Assembly (NCBI GenBank): GCA_900545275.1
Contig: UQYG01000015.1
Span: forward strand, 1 to 60,841
DNA from: an uncultured Sutterella sp.
GTDB taxonomy: Bacteria > Pseudomonadota > Gammaproteobacteria > Burkholderiales > Burkholderiaceae_F
Direction of reading: 5' to 3'
Length of the DNA: 60,841 nt
Made by a program: the position numbers and the translations under genes. Below are positions 16,773 through 25,563 of this stretch, one piece after another. Position 1 is the first letter of the stretch. Every line of letters starts with the position of its first letter. The notes under the pieces are model-generated. The model saw only the letters and a list, made by a program, of their open reading frames with translations. It ran no database searches and had not been told where the DNA came from.

Positions 16773-17753
16773 ATGACGAACATCGACTGGCGCTTTACGG
16801 TGGCGCCCATGCTCGACTGGACGGACCGGCACTGCCGCGTCTTTCACCGGACGCTCTCGCGCCGTGCGCGGCTCTACACCGAGATGGTGACGACGGGCGC
16901 GATTCTGCACGGAGATCAGGAAAAGCTCCTCGGCTTTTCCCCGTGCGAGCATCCCGTGGCGCTGCAGCTCGGAGGCTCCGACCCCGAGGCGCTCCGACGG
17001 AGCGTCGCCGCCGCCGTTGCTTTCGGCTACGACGAATACAACCTCAACTGCGGGTGTCCGAGCGAACGGGTGCAAAAGGGCGCCTTCGGAGCGTCTCTCA
17101 TGCTCGATGCGCCGCTCGTCGCGGAGTGCCTCGCCGCCATGCGGGACGCCACCGACAAACCCGTCACGGTGAAGCACCGCGTGGGCGTGGACGGGCGCGA
17201 CGACTACGGGTTCGTGCGCGACTTCGTGGGAGTGCTCTACGAGGCCGGAACGCGCGTTTTCATCGTGCATACGCGCTCGGCCTGGCTTCAGGGGCTCAGT
17301 CCCAAGGAAAACCGCGAGATTCCGCCGCTTCGCCCCGAATACGCTCCGCAGTTGAAGCGCGACTTTCCCGAAGCGACGATCGTCGTGAACGGCGCGATCG
17401 CCTCGCTCGAAGCGTCGCAAGAGCGCATCGCCGACGGGGTCGACGGCGTCATGCTCGGGCGCGCCGCCTATCATGATCCCTGGCTCTTGACGAAGGTGGA
17501 CGAGGCGCTTTACGGCGACGAACCTTCGACGATCACGCGCCTTGAAGTCGTCGAGCGCATGACCGAATATCTGCATCAGGCCTGGAAGGACGATCTCATG
17601 GTCGTGCGCGCGACGGCGCGCCACATGATGGGGCTCCCGCAGGGGCTTCCCGGAGCCCGCCTTTGGCGGCGCTTTCTCTCGGACCCGAAGAGCTTCACGA
17701 CGCACGGCCCCGAGGTGCTCCGAGCCGCGTGGCGGGCCGCCTTCGGCGAATAA
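16773..17753 (+). CDS. dusA: tRNA-dihydrouridine(20/20a) synthase DusA
   Basis: Encodes 326 residues. APMLDWTDRHCRVFHRTL is the FMN-barrel entry typical of DusA. NLNCGCPSERVQKGAFGASL carries the catalytic Cys. KHRVGVDG, GLSPKENREIPPLR and the VNGAI and GRAAYHDPWLL segments complete the fold. It reduces U20/U20a in tRNA D loops using NADPH and FMN. The ATG follows the upstream terminator closely. Confidence 0.95.
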   Translation: MTNIDWRFTVAPMLDWTDRHCRVFHRTLSRRARLYTEMVTTGAILHGDQEKLLGFSPCEHPVALQLGGSDPEALRRSVAAAVAFGYDEYNLNCGCPSERVQKGAFGASLMLDAPLVAECLAAMRDATDKPVTVKHRVGVDGRDDYGFVRDFVGVLYEAGTRVFIVHTRSAWLQGLSPKENREIPPLRPEYAPQLKRDFPEATIVVNGAIASLEASQERIADGVDGVMLGRAAYHDPWLLTKVDEALYGDEPSTITRLEVVERMTEYLHQAWKDDLMVVRATARHMMGLPQGLPGARLWRRFLSDPKSFTTHGPEVLRAAWRAAFGE

Positions 17754-17780
17754 TCCCGACATTTTCAGAGGAGAAACAAC

Positions 17781-18830
17781 ATGTTGAAGTCGACGACGAT
17801 TCGATGCGCCGCCCTCGCGGCGGCCCTTACGCTCTCGTGCGGCACGACGGCCGCGGGTGAACCCGAACGGCCCATGGGGTGGACCGACGGCGCCGAAACG
17901 ATGCGCGTCACCGTCGAGGACGGTCAGATCGACACGATCTCCGGGATCGTCTACCACCAGGTGAAGAGCCTTCGCGCGGCGAGGCAGCTGCGGATGACGC
18001 TCATGATTCCGAGAACGAAGGAAAAGAAGCCCGCCGTCGTCTATTTCCCGGGCGGGGGCTTCACGTCGGCCGACCACGAAAAGTTCACCGAAATGCGCTA
18101 TGCGCTCGCCCGAGCGGGCTTTGTCGTGGCGGCGGCCGAATACCGCACGGTTCCGAACCGCTTCCCGGCCCTTCTCGAGGACGGCAAGGCCGCGGTGCGT
18201 TATCTTCGCGCCCACGCCGAAGAGCTCGGGATCGATCCCGAACGCATCGGCGTTCTCGGCGACTCGGCGGGCGGCTACCTCGTCGAAATGCTCGGGACCA
18301 CCTCGGGCGAGAAGGGTTGGGACAAGGGCGATTTTCTGGAAGAGTCCTCCGACGTGTCGGCCGTGGTGTCGTTCTACGGGATTTCGGATCTGATGACGAT
18401 CGGCGAGGGGCTCGGCGAAGCCGACGCCAAGGTCCACGCCTCGCCCGCCGTCACCGAGGCGCTCCTCGTGCACGGCGCGGCCTTTCGCGACTTCCCGGGG
18501 ATGAGCATCCTCTCCGACAAGGAGAAGGCCATGGCGGCGAGCCCTCTCGGGCACGTGGACGGGAAGGAGCCGCCCTTTTTCCTCTGGCACGGCACCGACG
18601 ACAAGCTCGTGAGCCCGATGCAGAGCGCCCGCATGTTCGAAGCGCTCAGGAAGGCGGGCGTCGACGTGCGCTATCGTCTCGTCGAAGGCGCCGGACACGG
18701 AGATCTCGTCTGGTATCAGGCGCCCGTCATCCGCGAGGTGACGGCGTGGTTTGCCGAGAAGCTTGGTCCCGTGGTGCCCGTGGAAAAGCGTGCGGGAAAG
18801 ACCGCCGGTGACGGGGAGGGCACGCTCTGA
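17781..18830 (+). CDS. Secreted alpha/beta hydrolase (esterase/lipase family)
   Basis: Encodes 349 residues with an N-terminal signal peptide (hydrophobic core AALAAALTLSC). A canonical lipobox is not present, so type I cleavage is more likely than lipidation. The oxyanion region FPGGGF, nucleophile GDSAGG (Ser ~162), the acidic residue in HGTDDKLVSP and His in GAGHGD make a complete catalytic set. It resembles the BD-FAE/acetyl-xylan esterase branch; the substrate is unknown. AGAGGAGA precedes the ATG. Confidence 0.8.
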   Translation: MLKSTTIRCAALAAALTLSCGTTAAGEPERPMGWTDGAETMRVTVEDGQIDTISGIVYHQVKSLRAARQLRMTLMIPRTKEKKPAVVYFPGGGFTSADHEKFTEMRYALARAGFVVAAAEYRTVPNRFPALLEDGKAAVRYLRAHAEELGIDPERIGVLGDSAGGYLVEMLGTTSGEKGWDKGDFLEESSDVSAVVSFYGISDLMTIGEGLGEADAKVHASPAVTEALLVHGAAFRDFPGMSILSDKEKAMAASPLGHVDGKEPPFFLWHGTDDKLVSPMQSARMFEALRKAGVDVRYRLVEGAGHGDLVWYQAPVIREVTAWFAEKLGPVVPVEKRAGKTAGDGEGTL

Positions 18831-18852
18831 GAATCGGGTTTTCTTTGCAACG

Positions 18853-18890
18853 AAAAGGGGAGACCTCCGCGCGGGGATCTCCCCTTTTTT
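18853..18890. terminator. Bidirectional terminator between esterase and PPOX gene
   Basis: AAAAGGGGAGA (18853-18863) pairs with TCTCCCCTTTT (18878-18888), with A residues on the left and T residues on the right. It can end transcription from both convergent genes. Confidence 0.88.
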
Positions 18891-18898
18891 TCAATGTT

Positions 18899-19318
18899 TC
18901 AGTGCGCCTCTTCGCATTCGAAGTGTTCGAAAAGGGGCGGCGTGGGCGTGAGGTCGTAGTAGTCGAGCTTCTCGACGGGAAGGCGGAAGTAGGCGAGATC
19001 CGAGTACGCCTTATAGAGGCGCGGGAGAACCGGATTTTCCGCGTAAATGGCGCGTGCGACCTCGTCGGGCACGTCAAAGACCGCGCGGCCCGTCACGCGT
19101 ACCGAGAGATTGCCGGCCATGGCGAGAGTCTCCACGTGGGGATTCGACTGCAGCTGCCGATAGACTTCTTTGTGAGGCGCCGTGGCGAAGTAGAGGTTTG
19201 GGCCGACGACGCGCATGATCTGGAAGACGCGGATCTTGGGCTTTCCGTCTTCCACGGTGGCGAAGGCCGCTTCGTTGTGTTCGCGCAGAAACGCCAGAGC
19301 TTTTTTCAAAACGTCCAT
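18899..19318 (-). CDS. Pyridoxamine 5'-phosphate oxidase family protein
   Basis: Encodes 139 residues. HNEAAFATVEDGKPKIRVFQIMRV and LYFATAPHKEVYRQLQSNPHVE are typical of small split-barrel flavoproteins (PPOX-like). The family binds FMN, F420 or haem; the true substrate cannot be read from sequence. AAGGACG lies upstream of the ATG. It is a single gene between terminators at 18853-18890 and 19338-19381. Confidence 0.8.
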   Translation of the reverse strand: MDVLKKALAFLREHNEAAFATVEDGKPKIRVFQIMRVVGPNLYFATAPHKEVYRQLQSNPHVETLAMAGNLSVRVTGRAVFDVPDEVARAIYAENPVLPRLYKAYSDLAYFRLPVEKLDYYDLTPTPPLFEHFECEEAH

Positions 19319-19337
19319 TTTTCGTCCTTGCCTTGGA

Positions 19338-19381
19338 GAAAAACGCTTCGGAGGGCGTTTGCGTCAGCCGTCCGAAGCGTT
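19338..19381 (-). terminator. Terminator of the lipoprotein gene
   Basis: On the minus strand AACGCTTCGGA (19381-19371) pairs with TCCGAAGCGTT (19352-19342), followed by TTTC. Confidence 0.75.
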
Positions 19382-19420
19382 TGGGTCGGATGATTTCAGG
19401 GGGCCGCGAGAGAGCGGCGC

Positions 19421-20608
19421 TCACTTCTTGGAGGCGGCCCGGCCCTTGGCCTCCCAGGCTTCGCGCCGTTCGCGCGAGGCTTCGAAGATGTATTCGAGCG
19501 CCTGGGCGGCCTTCCCGTTGAAGCGGTATTGCAGGTCCGTGATCGGTTCGTCGGCGCGCCAGACGGCGGCCGGAACGACGCGGGTCACGGTCTTCGTGCG
19601 GCGACCCTTCTTCTGCGCGCTCTTTTCTTCGGCGAAGGCGACGAGAAGCGCGTCCTTCATCGAAGAGGGAATGCCGTAGTCTTCAGGCGTCACGCGGCGC
19701 GGAAAGTCCATGACGAGGACCTTCGTGCCGTTGACGGTCTCGACCTTCCAGTCGGCGTCGCCGCGGTCGTCGTCGTTGGCGCGCGCGCAGAAGATCGTCC
19801 CCTTCTTCACGTCGTAGAGCGTCGCTTCGCCGGACTTGGCGTTTCGGGCGCTCGCGAATCGAAAGCCCATGGGCGAGCGGTCCTTCCCCGGGACGTAGCG
19901 AAGGCAGTAGGGGGTCTTGTCGTTGAAGCGCTTGATGAAGTTGGCGATCGTGTCGCTCCCCGTAAAGGCGCGGCGGGACGGGACGATCACGGCATCTTCG
20001 AACGTGCGCAGTTCCGCCACGTAGGCGACGCTTCCGTGGGGAAAGAGCGCGTCCCCCGCGAAGTAGGAAGCGCGCGAGGGCGTACCGAAGCGGGTGCGAA
20101 GGAAGGGTTTCATGGGAAGGCCCGAAACGTCCCAGGCCGTCACCTTGATGTTGAGCTTCATGGGCTGCTTTTCCCAGAGAAGCGACACCGTTCCGTCCTT
20201 TTCTTCGACGAGCCACTTGGCGCTCTCCAAGGGGAGGCGCGATCCGTTTTTGAGAAGGTGCGCCGCCCCCGTCCCCCAGGTGAAGCCGTGGGGCGTGTTT
20301 TCGGTGAATTCTTCTTCCACGATCCAACGGCCCTTCTTGTCCTTCTTCGTCACGAACATCCGGCTCGCCCGATTGTCGTCGAAGTAGACGACTCCGGCCC
20401 CGCGGAAGGCGGCGAGCGTCGTCTGCGCGATGAGTTCGGGTTCGGTCTTCTTCTTTTCTGCCTTTTGGTCCTTGCCGTCGCCCTCGACGGTCATTTCAAC
20501 GCCCCGGGCCGAGGTGATCGTGCCAGGAAGGAGTTCCGGAGGTTGAGGACCCGCGCAGCCGAGAAGAAAGGTCGGCACGATGAGACTCAAAAGGAAAGGG
20601 GAACGCAT
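19421..20608 (-). CDS. Predicted lipoprotein of unknown function
   Basis: Encodes 395 residues from the ATG at 20608, preceded by GGAG. The N-terminus MRSPFLLSLIVPTFLLGCAG is a type II signal peptide with lipobox LLGC (Cys 18). The residue after Cys is Ala, so outer-membrane sorting is plausible. The mature protein is rich in charged and beta-type sequence, with no transmembrane segment and no domain I recognise. Two short Lys-rich stretches occur. It is flanked by terminators, so it is monocistronic. Confidence 0.7.
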   Translation of the reverse strand: MRSPFLLSLIVPTFLLGCAGPQPPELLPGTITSARGVEMTVEGDGKDQKAEKKKTEPELIAQTTLAAFRGAGVVYFDDNRASRMFVTKKDKKGRWIVEEEFTENTPHGFTWGTGAAHLLKNGSRLPLESAKWLVEEKDGTVSLLWEKQPMKLNIKVTAWDVSGLPMKPFLRTRFGTPSRASYFAGDALFPHGSVAYVAELRTFEDAVIVPSRRAFTGSDTIANFIKRFNDKTPYCLRYVPGKDRSPMGFRFASARNAKSGEATLYDVKKGTIFCARANDDDRGDADWKVETVNGTKVLVMDFPRRVTPEDYGIPSSMKDALLVAFAEEKSAQKKGRRTKTVTRVVPAAVWRADEPITDLQYRFNGKAAQALEYIFEASRERREAWEAKGRAASKK

Positions 20609-20722
20609 GAGAGGGATCTCCAAAGGAAATACGCACCTCTTGATTGTGGACCGTGCCGTGCCGCGGCGCAACGGGGGTGGGGAAGGAAACAATGCTGAAA
20701 CGAAATTTGCCTGACTGCGGAC

Positions 20723-20757
20723 GAAAAAGCGCCCGCCCTTTCAACGGGGACGGGCGC
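20723..20757 (-). terminator. Terminator of adk
   Basis: Minus strand: GCGCCCG (20757-20751) pairs with CGGGCGC (20735-20729), followed by TTTTTCG. Confidence 0.85.
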
Positions 20758-20779
20758 CGATCCGAGCGCAGCCGGGAGG

Positions 20780-21433
20780 TCAGCGGAGCGCTTCGAAAAC
20801 GCGCTCGCGGATCGTGTCGATCGAGCCCAAGCCCGAGATCGAACGGTACTGCGGGGCGCCGGGCTTGCCGGACTTGGCGAGTTCGCCGTAGAAGCCCACG
20901 AGGGCTTCCGTCTGGTCATGGTAGACGCCGAGGCGCTTCAGGACCACTTCTTCGCGGTCGTCGTCGCGCTGCACGAGCGGATCGCCCGTCACGTCGTCCT
21001 TCCCTTCCACCTTGGGCGGGTTGTACTTGATGTGGTACGTGCGGCCGCTCACGGGGTCGACGCGGCGACCCGACATGCGCTCGACGATTTCGGCGTCGGG
21101 CACGCTGATTTCGAGCACGAAGTCAAGCGGAACGCCGGCGTCAAGGAGCGCCTGGGCCTGCGGGATCGTGCGGGGGAAGCCGTCAAAGAGAAAGCCCTTT
21201 TCGCAGTCGGGCTGCGCGAGGCGTTCCTTGACGAGGCCGATGATGATGTCGTCCGACACGAGCTGACCCGCGTCCATCACCTTCTTGGCGGCGAGACCGA
21301 GGGGCGTGCCCGCCTTGACGGCGGCGCGAAGCATGTCGCCCGTGGAGATCTGGGGAATGCCGAACTTTTCGGTGATGTACTTGGCCTGAGTGCCCTTGCC
21401 GGCACCGGGCGGCCCGATAAGAATGAGACGCAT
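20780..21433 (-). CDS. adk: Adenylate kinase
   Basis: Encodes 217 residues. P-loop GPPGAGKGTQAKYI, then TGDMLRAAV, the DGFPRT motif and a long LID (GRRVDPVSGRTYHIKYNPP) without zinc cysteines, as in proteobacterial long-form enzymes. It interconverts ATP + AMP and 2 ADP. GGAGCGA lies upstream of the ATG. It has its own terminator and a TACAAT -10 candidate (21520-21515), separate from the kdsB operon. Confidence 0.97.
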   Translation of the reverse strand: MRLILIGPPGAGKGTQAKYITEKFGIPQISTGDMLRAAVKAGTPLGLAAKKVMDAGQLVSDDIIIGLVKERLAQPDCEKGFLFDGFPRTIPQAQALLDAGVPLDFVLEISVPDAEIVERMSGRRVDPVSGRTYHIKYNPPKVEGKDDVTGDPLVQRDDDREEVVLKRLGVYHDQTEALVGFYGELAKSGKPGAPQYRSISGLGSIDTIRERVFEALR

Positions 21434-21534
21434 GGGAGTCGCTCCGTAGTGAGGGTTGTAATTGGAAAATTCGGCGGACCGTCAAAAAACGGGCGCCGAA
21501 ACGTCTTTGTGGAAATTGTAGCCTGTTCGGGGTC

Positions 21535-21569
21535 GGAAAAAGAAGACGGTCCGATCATCGACCGGACCG
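21535..21569 (-). terminator. Terminator of the lpxK-ycaR-kdsB operon
   Basis: Minus strand: CGGTCCG (21569-21563) pairs with CGGACCG (21553-21547), then TCTTCTTTTTCC. Confidence 0.75.
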
Positions 21570-21614
21570 AAAACTTCCGTGCGGCGCGAAGGGCCCTGAG
21601 GCTGACGCGGGAAG

Positions 21615-22391
21615 TCAGGCGGCGTCGGCGCCCTTCTCGCGGTAAATTGCGCGCACGCGTTCGAGGTCGGCCTCGGTGTCGACCCCGGCGGGAAGCGCCG
21701 CGTCGAGCGTCAGAACACCGATCTCGTACCCGTAGTAGAGGGCGCGCAGCTGCTCGAGGCTCTCGAACTTTTCGATGGGCGCCTGCCTGAGGTTGGGGAA
21801 AGCCTTGAGGAAGGCCACGCGGTAGGCGTAGAGTCCGAGGTGGTGCAGCGCTTCGAAGCCTTCGGGGAGCGAAGCCTTCGTTTCGCGGAAATGGTCGCGC
21901 GGCCAGGGAATCGGGGCGCGCGAGAAGGTAAGCGCCCGCCCCGTCGCGTCGCAGGTCACCTTCACGACGTTGGGATTGAGAAAGTCCTCGACGTCCTTCA
22001 TCGTGTGGGCGGCGGTCGTCATGGCCCAGTCGGGGTGTTCGGCGAGGAGCGCGGCGACGCGCCGCATGACGTCGACGGGCATTAGGGGTTCGTCCCCCTG
22101 CAGATTCACGACGATTTCGTCGTCGCCGAGACCGAGCTTTGAAACCGCTTCGGCGAGACGGTCGGTTCCCGTCGGGTGCGAGGCGCTCGTCATGACGACT
22201 TCGACGCCGTGTTCGCGGCAGACGCGCTCGATTTCTTCATGGTCGGTCGCCACCACCACGCGGTCGGCCCCCGCGGCGCGGCCGCGTTCGGCGACGCGCA
22301 CGATCATGGGAAGCCCCTCGATGTCGGCCATCGGCTTATTGGGAAGGCGCGTCGACTTCATGCGCGCCGGAATGAGAATGACGAAGCTCAT
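21615..22391 (-). CDS. kdsB: 3-deoxy-manno-octulosonate cytidylyltransferase
   Basis: Encodes 258 residues. IPARMKSTRLPNKPMADIEG is the nucleotide-binding start, followed by VVNLQGDEPLMP and the H-GLYAYR region typical of KdsB. It activates Kdo as CMP-Kdo for lipid A core assembly. Its ATG overlaps the ycaR stop (ATGA), so translation is coupled. It ends the lpxK-ycaR-kdsB operon. Confidence 0.96.
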   Translation of the reverse strand: MSFVILIPARMKSTRLPNKPMADIEGLPMIVRVAERGRAAGADRVVVATDHEEIERVCREHGVEVVMTSASHPTGTDRLAEAVSKLGLGDDEIVVNLQGDEPLMPVDVMRRVAALLAEHPDWAMTTAAHTMKDVEDFLNPNVVKVTCDATGRALTFSRAPIPWPRDHFRETKASLPEGFEALHHLGLYAYRVAFLKAFPNLRQAPIEKFESLEQLRALYYGYEIGVLTLDAALPAGVDTEADLERVRAIYREKGADAA

Positions 22392-22606
22392 CGCACGCCT
22401 CCTTCGACCCGGAGGCGCTCCTTGAGGGCGCGGACTTCTTCGTCCGAGAGCTTGCGGGCGCGCTCGGCGATCATGACGGGAATGCCCGCGCGCACTTCAT
22501 AGGCTAGCGCGCAGCGCGGGCAGAGAAGTTCCCGGGCTGCGGACCCCGCGGCGAGCGGGCCCTTGCAGACGGGACAGACGAGATGTTCTGGGATGGGGTG
22601 CGTCAC
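22388..22606 (-). CDS. ycaR: Trm112 family (UPF0434/YcaR) small zinc-ribbon protein
   Basis: Encodes 72 residues. CPVCKG and CPRCALAYEVRAGIPVMI form the two-knuckle zinc ribbon of the Trm112/YcaR family. The conserved place between lpxK and kdsB supports the call. It overlaps both neighbours by 4 bases. The molecular role is not established. Confidence 0.9.
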   Translation of the reverse strand: MTHPIPEHLVCPVCKGPLAAGSAARELLCPRCALAYEVRAGIPVMIAERARKLSDEEVRALKERLRVEGGVR

Positions 22607-23652
22607 GATGCCGATTCCTTCTTGGTGGGTTGAGCGGCCTTTTTGCGGCAGCGCTCGTCAATGAGTTCAATCAGATAGTCGTCGAGCTTCAATTCGAGCC
22701 CCACCACCCAGATGCGTTCGTCCTTCGAAAGATCGGGGTGACGCGCGCATTTGACGGCGTCCTTTCCGGTGATGAGGATGAGGTCCGCCTCGTGTCCGGC
22801 GAAGGGATTCTTCGCGAAGTCGTAGTGGTCGGGCAGCGGCAGCTCTTCGGGCTCGATGTCGTGGGCGCGGATCATCGCAAAAAACCGTCCGGGCGAAGCG
22901 ATGCCTGCGGCGGCGACGGCCTTTCCGCCCGACGCGGCGAGCCGCGCGGAGAGTTCGTCGATGCCGGCGGTCGCGCCCGTGGCGAGCTGACGGCAGACGT
23001 CAAAGCAGCTCGACGCGGCAAAGCGCGGCGTGCGGCTCGTTACGATCGTTTCGTTCGGGGTGTTGAGGACGATCGCGTCGACCGTATCGAGGCGCGAAGG
23101 GGGTTCGCGAAGCGGACCCGCCGGGAGAACCCAGCCGTTGCCGAGTCCCCGAGCGCCCACGACCGCGATTTCAAAGTCGCGCGCGAGCGTGTGGTGCTGC
23201 AGACCGTCGTCGCTGATGATGAGGTCCACTTCCGGGTGGAGTTCAAGGAGTTTTTGCGCGGCGCGGTAGCGGTAGCGGGAGACCGCGACGGGCGCCTTCG
23301 TTTCCTGCGCGATCAGAAGAGGCTCGTCTCCGGTGAGCATCGCGTCGGCGTTGGGCGTCACGAGACGAACTTCGTCGTCGCTTCGGCCGTAGCCGCGGGA
23401 GATGACGCCGGGCGTCCAGCCCTTTTCTCTCAGCGCCCGCACGAGCGCGATCGTGACGGGAGTCTTTCCCGTGCCGCCCACGTAGATGTTGCCCACGACG
23501 ACCACGGGAACGGGAACGCTTCGGGCGACGCTCTTGCGGCGCTTCCATTCGCTCACCGCACGAAACACGAGGGAAAGGGGAGAGAGAAGGATCGGAACGA
23601 GTCCCCGGTGGGACCAGGTTCGATGGAGCCAGGCTTCTATTTGTGCGCTCAT
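22603..23652 (-). CDS. lpxK: Tetraacyldisaccharide 4'-kinase
   Basis: Encodes 349 residues from the ATG at 23652 (MSAQIEAWLHRTWSHRGL), which matches family starts; longer in-frame extension runs into the upstream non-coding region. An N-terminal membrane-associated helix is followed by P-loop GNIYVGGTGKTPV, DDGLQHHTLARDFEI and the ITGKDAVKC region. It phosphorylates the lipid A disaccharide at the 4' position at the inner membrane. No strong Shine-Dalgarno is visible. Confidence 0.94.
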   Translation of the reverse strand: MSAQIEAWLHRTWSHRGLVPILLSPLSLVFRAVSEWKRRKSVARSVPVPVVVVGNIYVGGTGKTPVTIALVRALREKGWTPGVISRGYGRSDDEVRLVTPNADAMLTGDEPLLIAQETKAPVAVSRYRYRAAQKLLELHPEVDLIISDDGLQHHTLARDFEIAVVGARGLGNGWVLPAGPLREPPSRLDTVDAIVLNTPNETIVTSRTPRFAASSCFDVCRQLATGATAGIDELSARLAASGGKAVAAAGIASPGRFFAMIRAHDIEPEELPLPDHYDFAKNPFAGHEADLILITGKDAVKCARHPDLSKDERIWVVGLELKLDDYLIELIDERCRKKAAQPTKKESAS

Positions 23653-23785
23653 GGTGTGGGTGCCGCACGGACGGACCGCGCGAGGAATGCTCCCGAGAGT
23701 ATGAAGAGATGAGGAGTGTAGCAAAGTCCGACGGAAAAGACCGCAAAAGCCTTCCGTCCCGACGAACGCGTTGAGGGCCTCCGCT

Positions 23786-24102
23786 TGTGGATAACTTTGT
23801 GCATAAAAGACGCAAGGCTTTCTTCGCTTGTGGAAAACTATGTGCGGAAAACCCCGCAAAACGGTGCATAAAGGTCTTCTAAAGACGGAAATTTCAAGGG
23901 GTTGGTGTGATTTTGCGGTTAAATTTCGGGTTTATTGACGTTTTTGAGAGATCGGTGGAAAAACGGGGCGGCGCTCACTTGTTCACGGTCCGGGTGGGGA
24001 ACCCTGTGGATAATTCGTGGAGAAACTCGGCAACCCCTTCTTTTTTCAGCGTTCGCAATCGTTTGATGAAAAAATGTGCATTTTGAACAACTTTGTGGAA
24101 GA
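23786..24102. other. Cluster of DnaA-box-like 9-mers (candidate replication origin or DnaA-titration site)
   Basis: In the 838-base gene-free stretch 23653-24490, four words fit TTWTNCACA, all on the minus strand: 23786-23794, 23798-23806, 23829-23837 and 24005-24013. The first and last are perfect TTATCCACA. Three more differ by one base (23863-23871, 23954-23962, 24094-24102), also in the same orientation. Between them, 23881-23940 is AT-rich (24 G/C of 60). Whether this is oriC, a DARS/datA-type site or something else cannot be settled here; dnaA and dnaN are not in the window. The remainder (24103-24490) shows only the leader of the next gene. Confidence 0.55.
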
Positions 24103-24490
24103 ACGTGGAGGGCGGGGTGTCGGAGGAGGGCGGCCGAACCGCCGGCGCGCGACACTATGCGAAATGTCTTAGGAGGGGATTCGTAGCGGAGGCGGCTTGC
24201 GTCAGAGAAATCGAAGAAATTTTGGGAAAGTTGCGAAAAAGTCTTTCATGCAACTTTGAGAACGCGTAGTTTGGAGAATGCGTCGTACAGAAAAGATTCT
24301 GTGCGGATACGCGTCAGATTCGGTTTTCTTCGATCCCGCAGCCTTCGTTCGGACTTTCGCGGGGGCGGATCAGGGAAATCCTTCCTTCACCGTTCGGTCG
24401 AGGCCGCGGAAAGCATCCGCCGGCGGGCTCAGCGCCGGTCCTTTCCGGTCCCCGATCGAAAAGAAAGTCCCTTGCCGAGGAGAACTCATC

Positions 24491-25477
24491 ATGCAAGCGC
24501 TCGCAGCACTCAGTCGATTCGTGAACAAAACATTCGCCCTTTGGGTTCTCGTATTCGGCATCGTGGGCTACCTTTTCCCCGAATTCTGCAAGCCTCTGGG
24601 CGGCTGGATTACGATATTGCTCGGCATCGTAATGTTCGGGATGGGCCTGACGCTCACTCCGGACGACTTCCGAGAAGTCTTCCGTCGTCCCCGCGACGTG
24701 CTCATCGGCGTGCTCGGACAGTTCATCATCATGCCGTCCGTCGCCTACGTGCTCTGCATCGCCTTTGATCTTCCGCCCGACATCGCCGTGGGCGTGATGC
24801 TCGTGGGCTGCTGCCCGGGCGGCACGGCTTCGAACGTGATGACCTTTCTTGCGCGCGGCGACGTGGCGCTCTCCGTCACGATCACGTCCTGCACGACGCT
24901 TCTGGCGCCCTTTGTCACGCCCGCCCTCATGTATCTCTTTGCGAGCCAGTGGCTCGCCGTCGATCCGATGAGCATGTTCCTCTCGATCGTTCAGGTCGTG
25001 CTCGTTCCGATCGCCGCGGGCGTGTTGATCCACAAGCTCCTGGGCGAACGCATCCAGGTCGCCGTCGCCGCGCTCCCGCTCGTCTCGGTCGTCGCGATCG
25101 TCCTGATCGTCGCCGCGGTGGTGGCCGCTTCGGCCGGTCAGATCGCCAACGCCGGTCTCCTCGTCTTCGCGGTCGTGGTGCTCCACAACGGCTTCGGTAT
25201 GCTCATCGGCTATCTCCTCGCAAAGGCCACGGGCATGAACCTTGCGAAGCGCAAGTGCCTCGCCATCGAAGTCGGCATGCAGAATTCCGGTCTCGGCGTC
25301 GCGCTCGCCATGGTGCACTTCGCGGCGAACCCGCTCGCGGCGCTCCCGTCGGCCATCTTCTCCTTCTGGCACAACATCTCGGGCCCGGTCATGGCCACGA
25401 TCTTCCACGGCTGGCATGAAGAGGGCGAGGCCGAGAGCATGCTCGAAAAGATCGCCGCCAAACACTCGAAAGCCTGA
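24491..25477 (+). CDS. Bile acid:sodium symporter (BASS) family transporter
   Basis: Encodes 328 residues from the ATG at 24491, with GAGGAG 9 bases upstream. About nine to ten hydrophobic segments occur, with the family signatures GCCPGGTASNVMTFLARGDVALS and EVGMQNSGLGVAL, which form the crossed helices and sodium sites. Bacterial members carry bile acids, pantoate/ketopantoate or other organic anions; the substrate cannot be fixed from sequence. It is 86 bases upstream of ilvD on the same strand; ketopantoate transport would fit that link but is speculative. Confidence 0.85.
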   Translation: MQALAALSRFVNKTFALWVLVFGIVGYLFPEFCKPLGGWITILLGIVMFGMGLTLTPDDFREVFRRPRDVLIGVLGQFIIMPSVAYVLCIAFDLPPDIAVGVMLVGCCPGGTASNVMTFLARGDVALSVTITSCTTLLAPFVTPALMYLFASQWLAVDPMSMFLSIVQVVLVPIAAGVLIHKLLGERIQVAVAALPLVSVVAIVLIVAAVVAASAGQIANAGLLVFAVVVLHNGFGMLIGYLLAKATGMNLAKRKCLAIEVGMQNSGLGVALAMVHFAANPLAALPSAIFSFWHNISGPVMATIFHGWHEEGEAESMLEKIAAKHSKA

Positions 25478-25563
25478 TTCCCTCTTTTCCCCTCGCCCGC
25501 CCCGAGACTTCGGGGCGGGTTTCGTCCGCATTCTTCAGAAAAACATCCAAAGGAAACCCCATC

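Noticed and set aside
24256..24490. Longer N-terminus for the BASS transporter
   Set aside because: The upstream in-frame residues are Arg/Ser/Pro-rich without membrane character, while the ATG at 24491 has a strong ribosome-binding site and begins the first helix.
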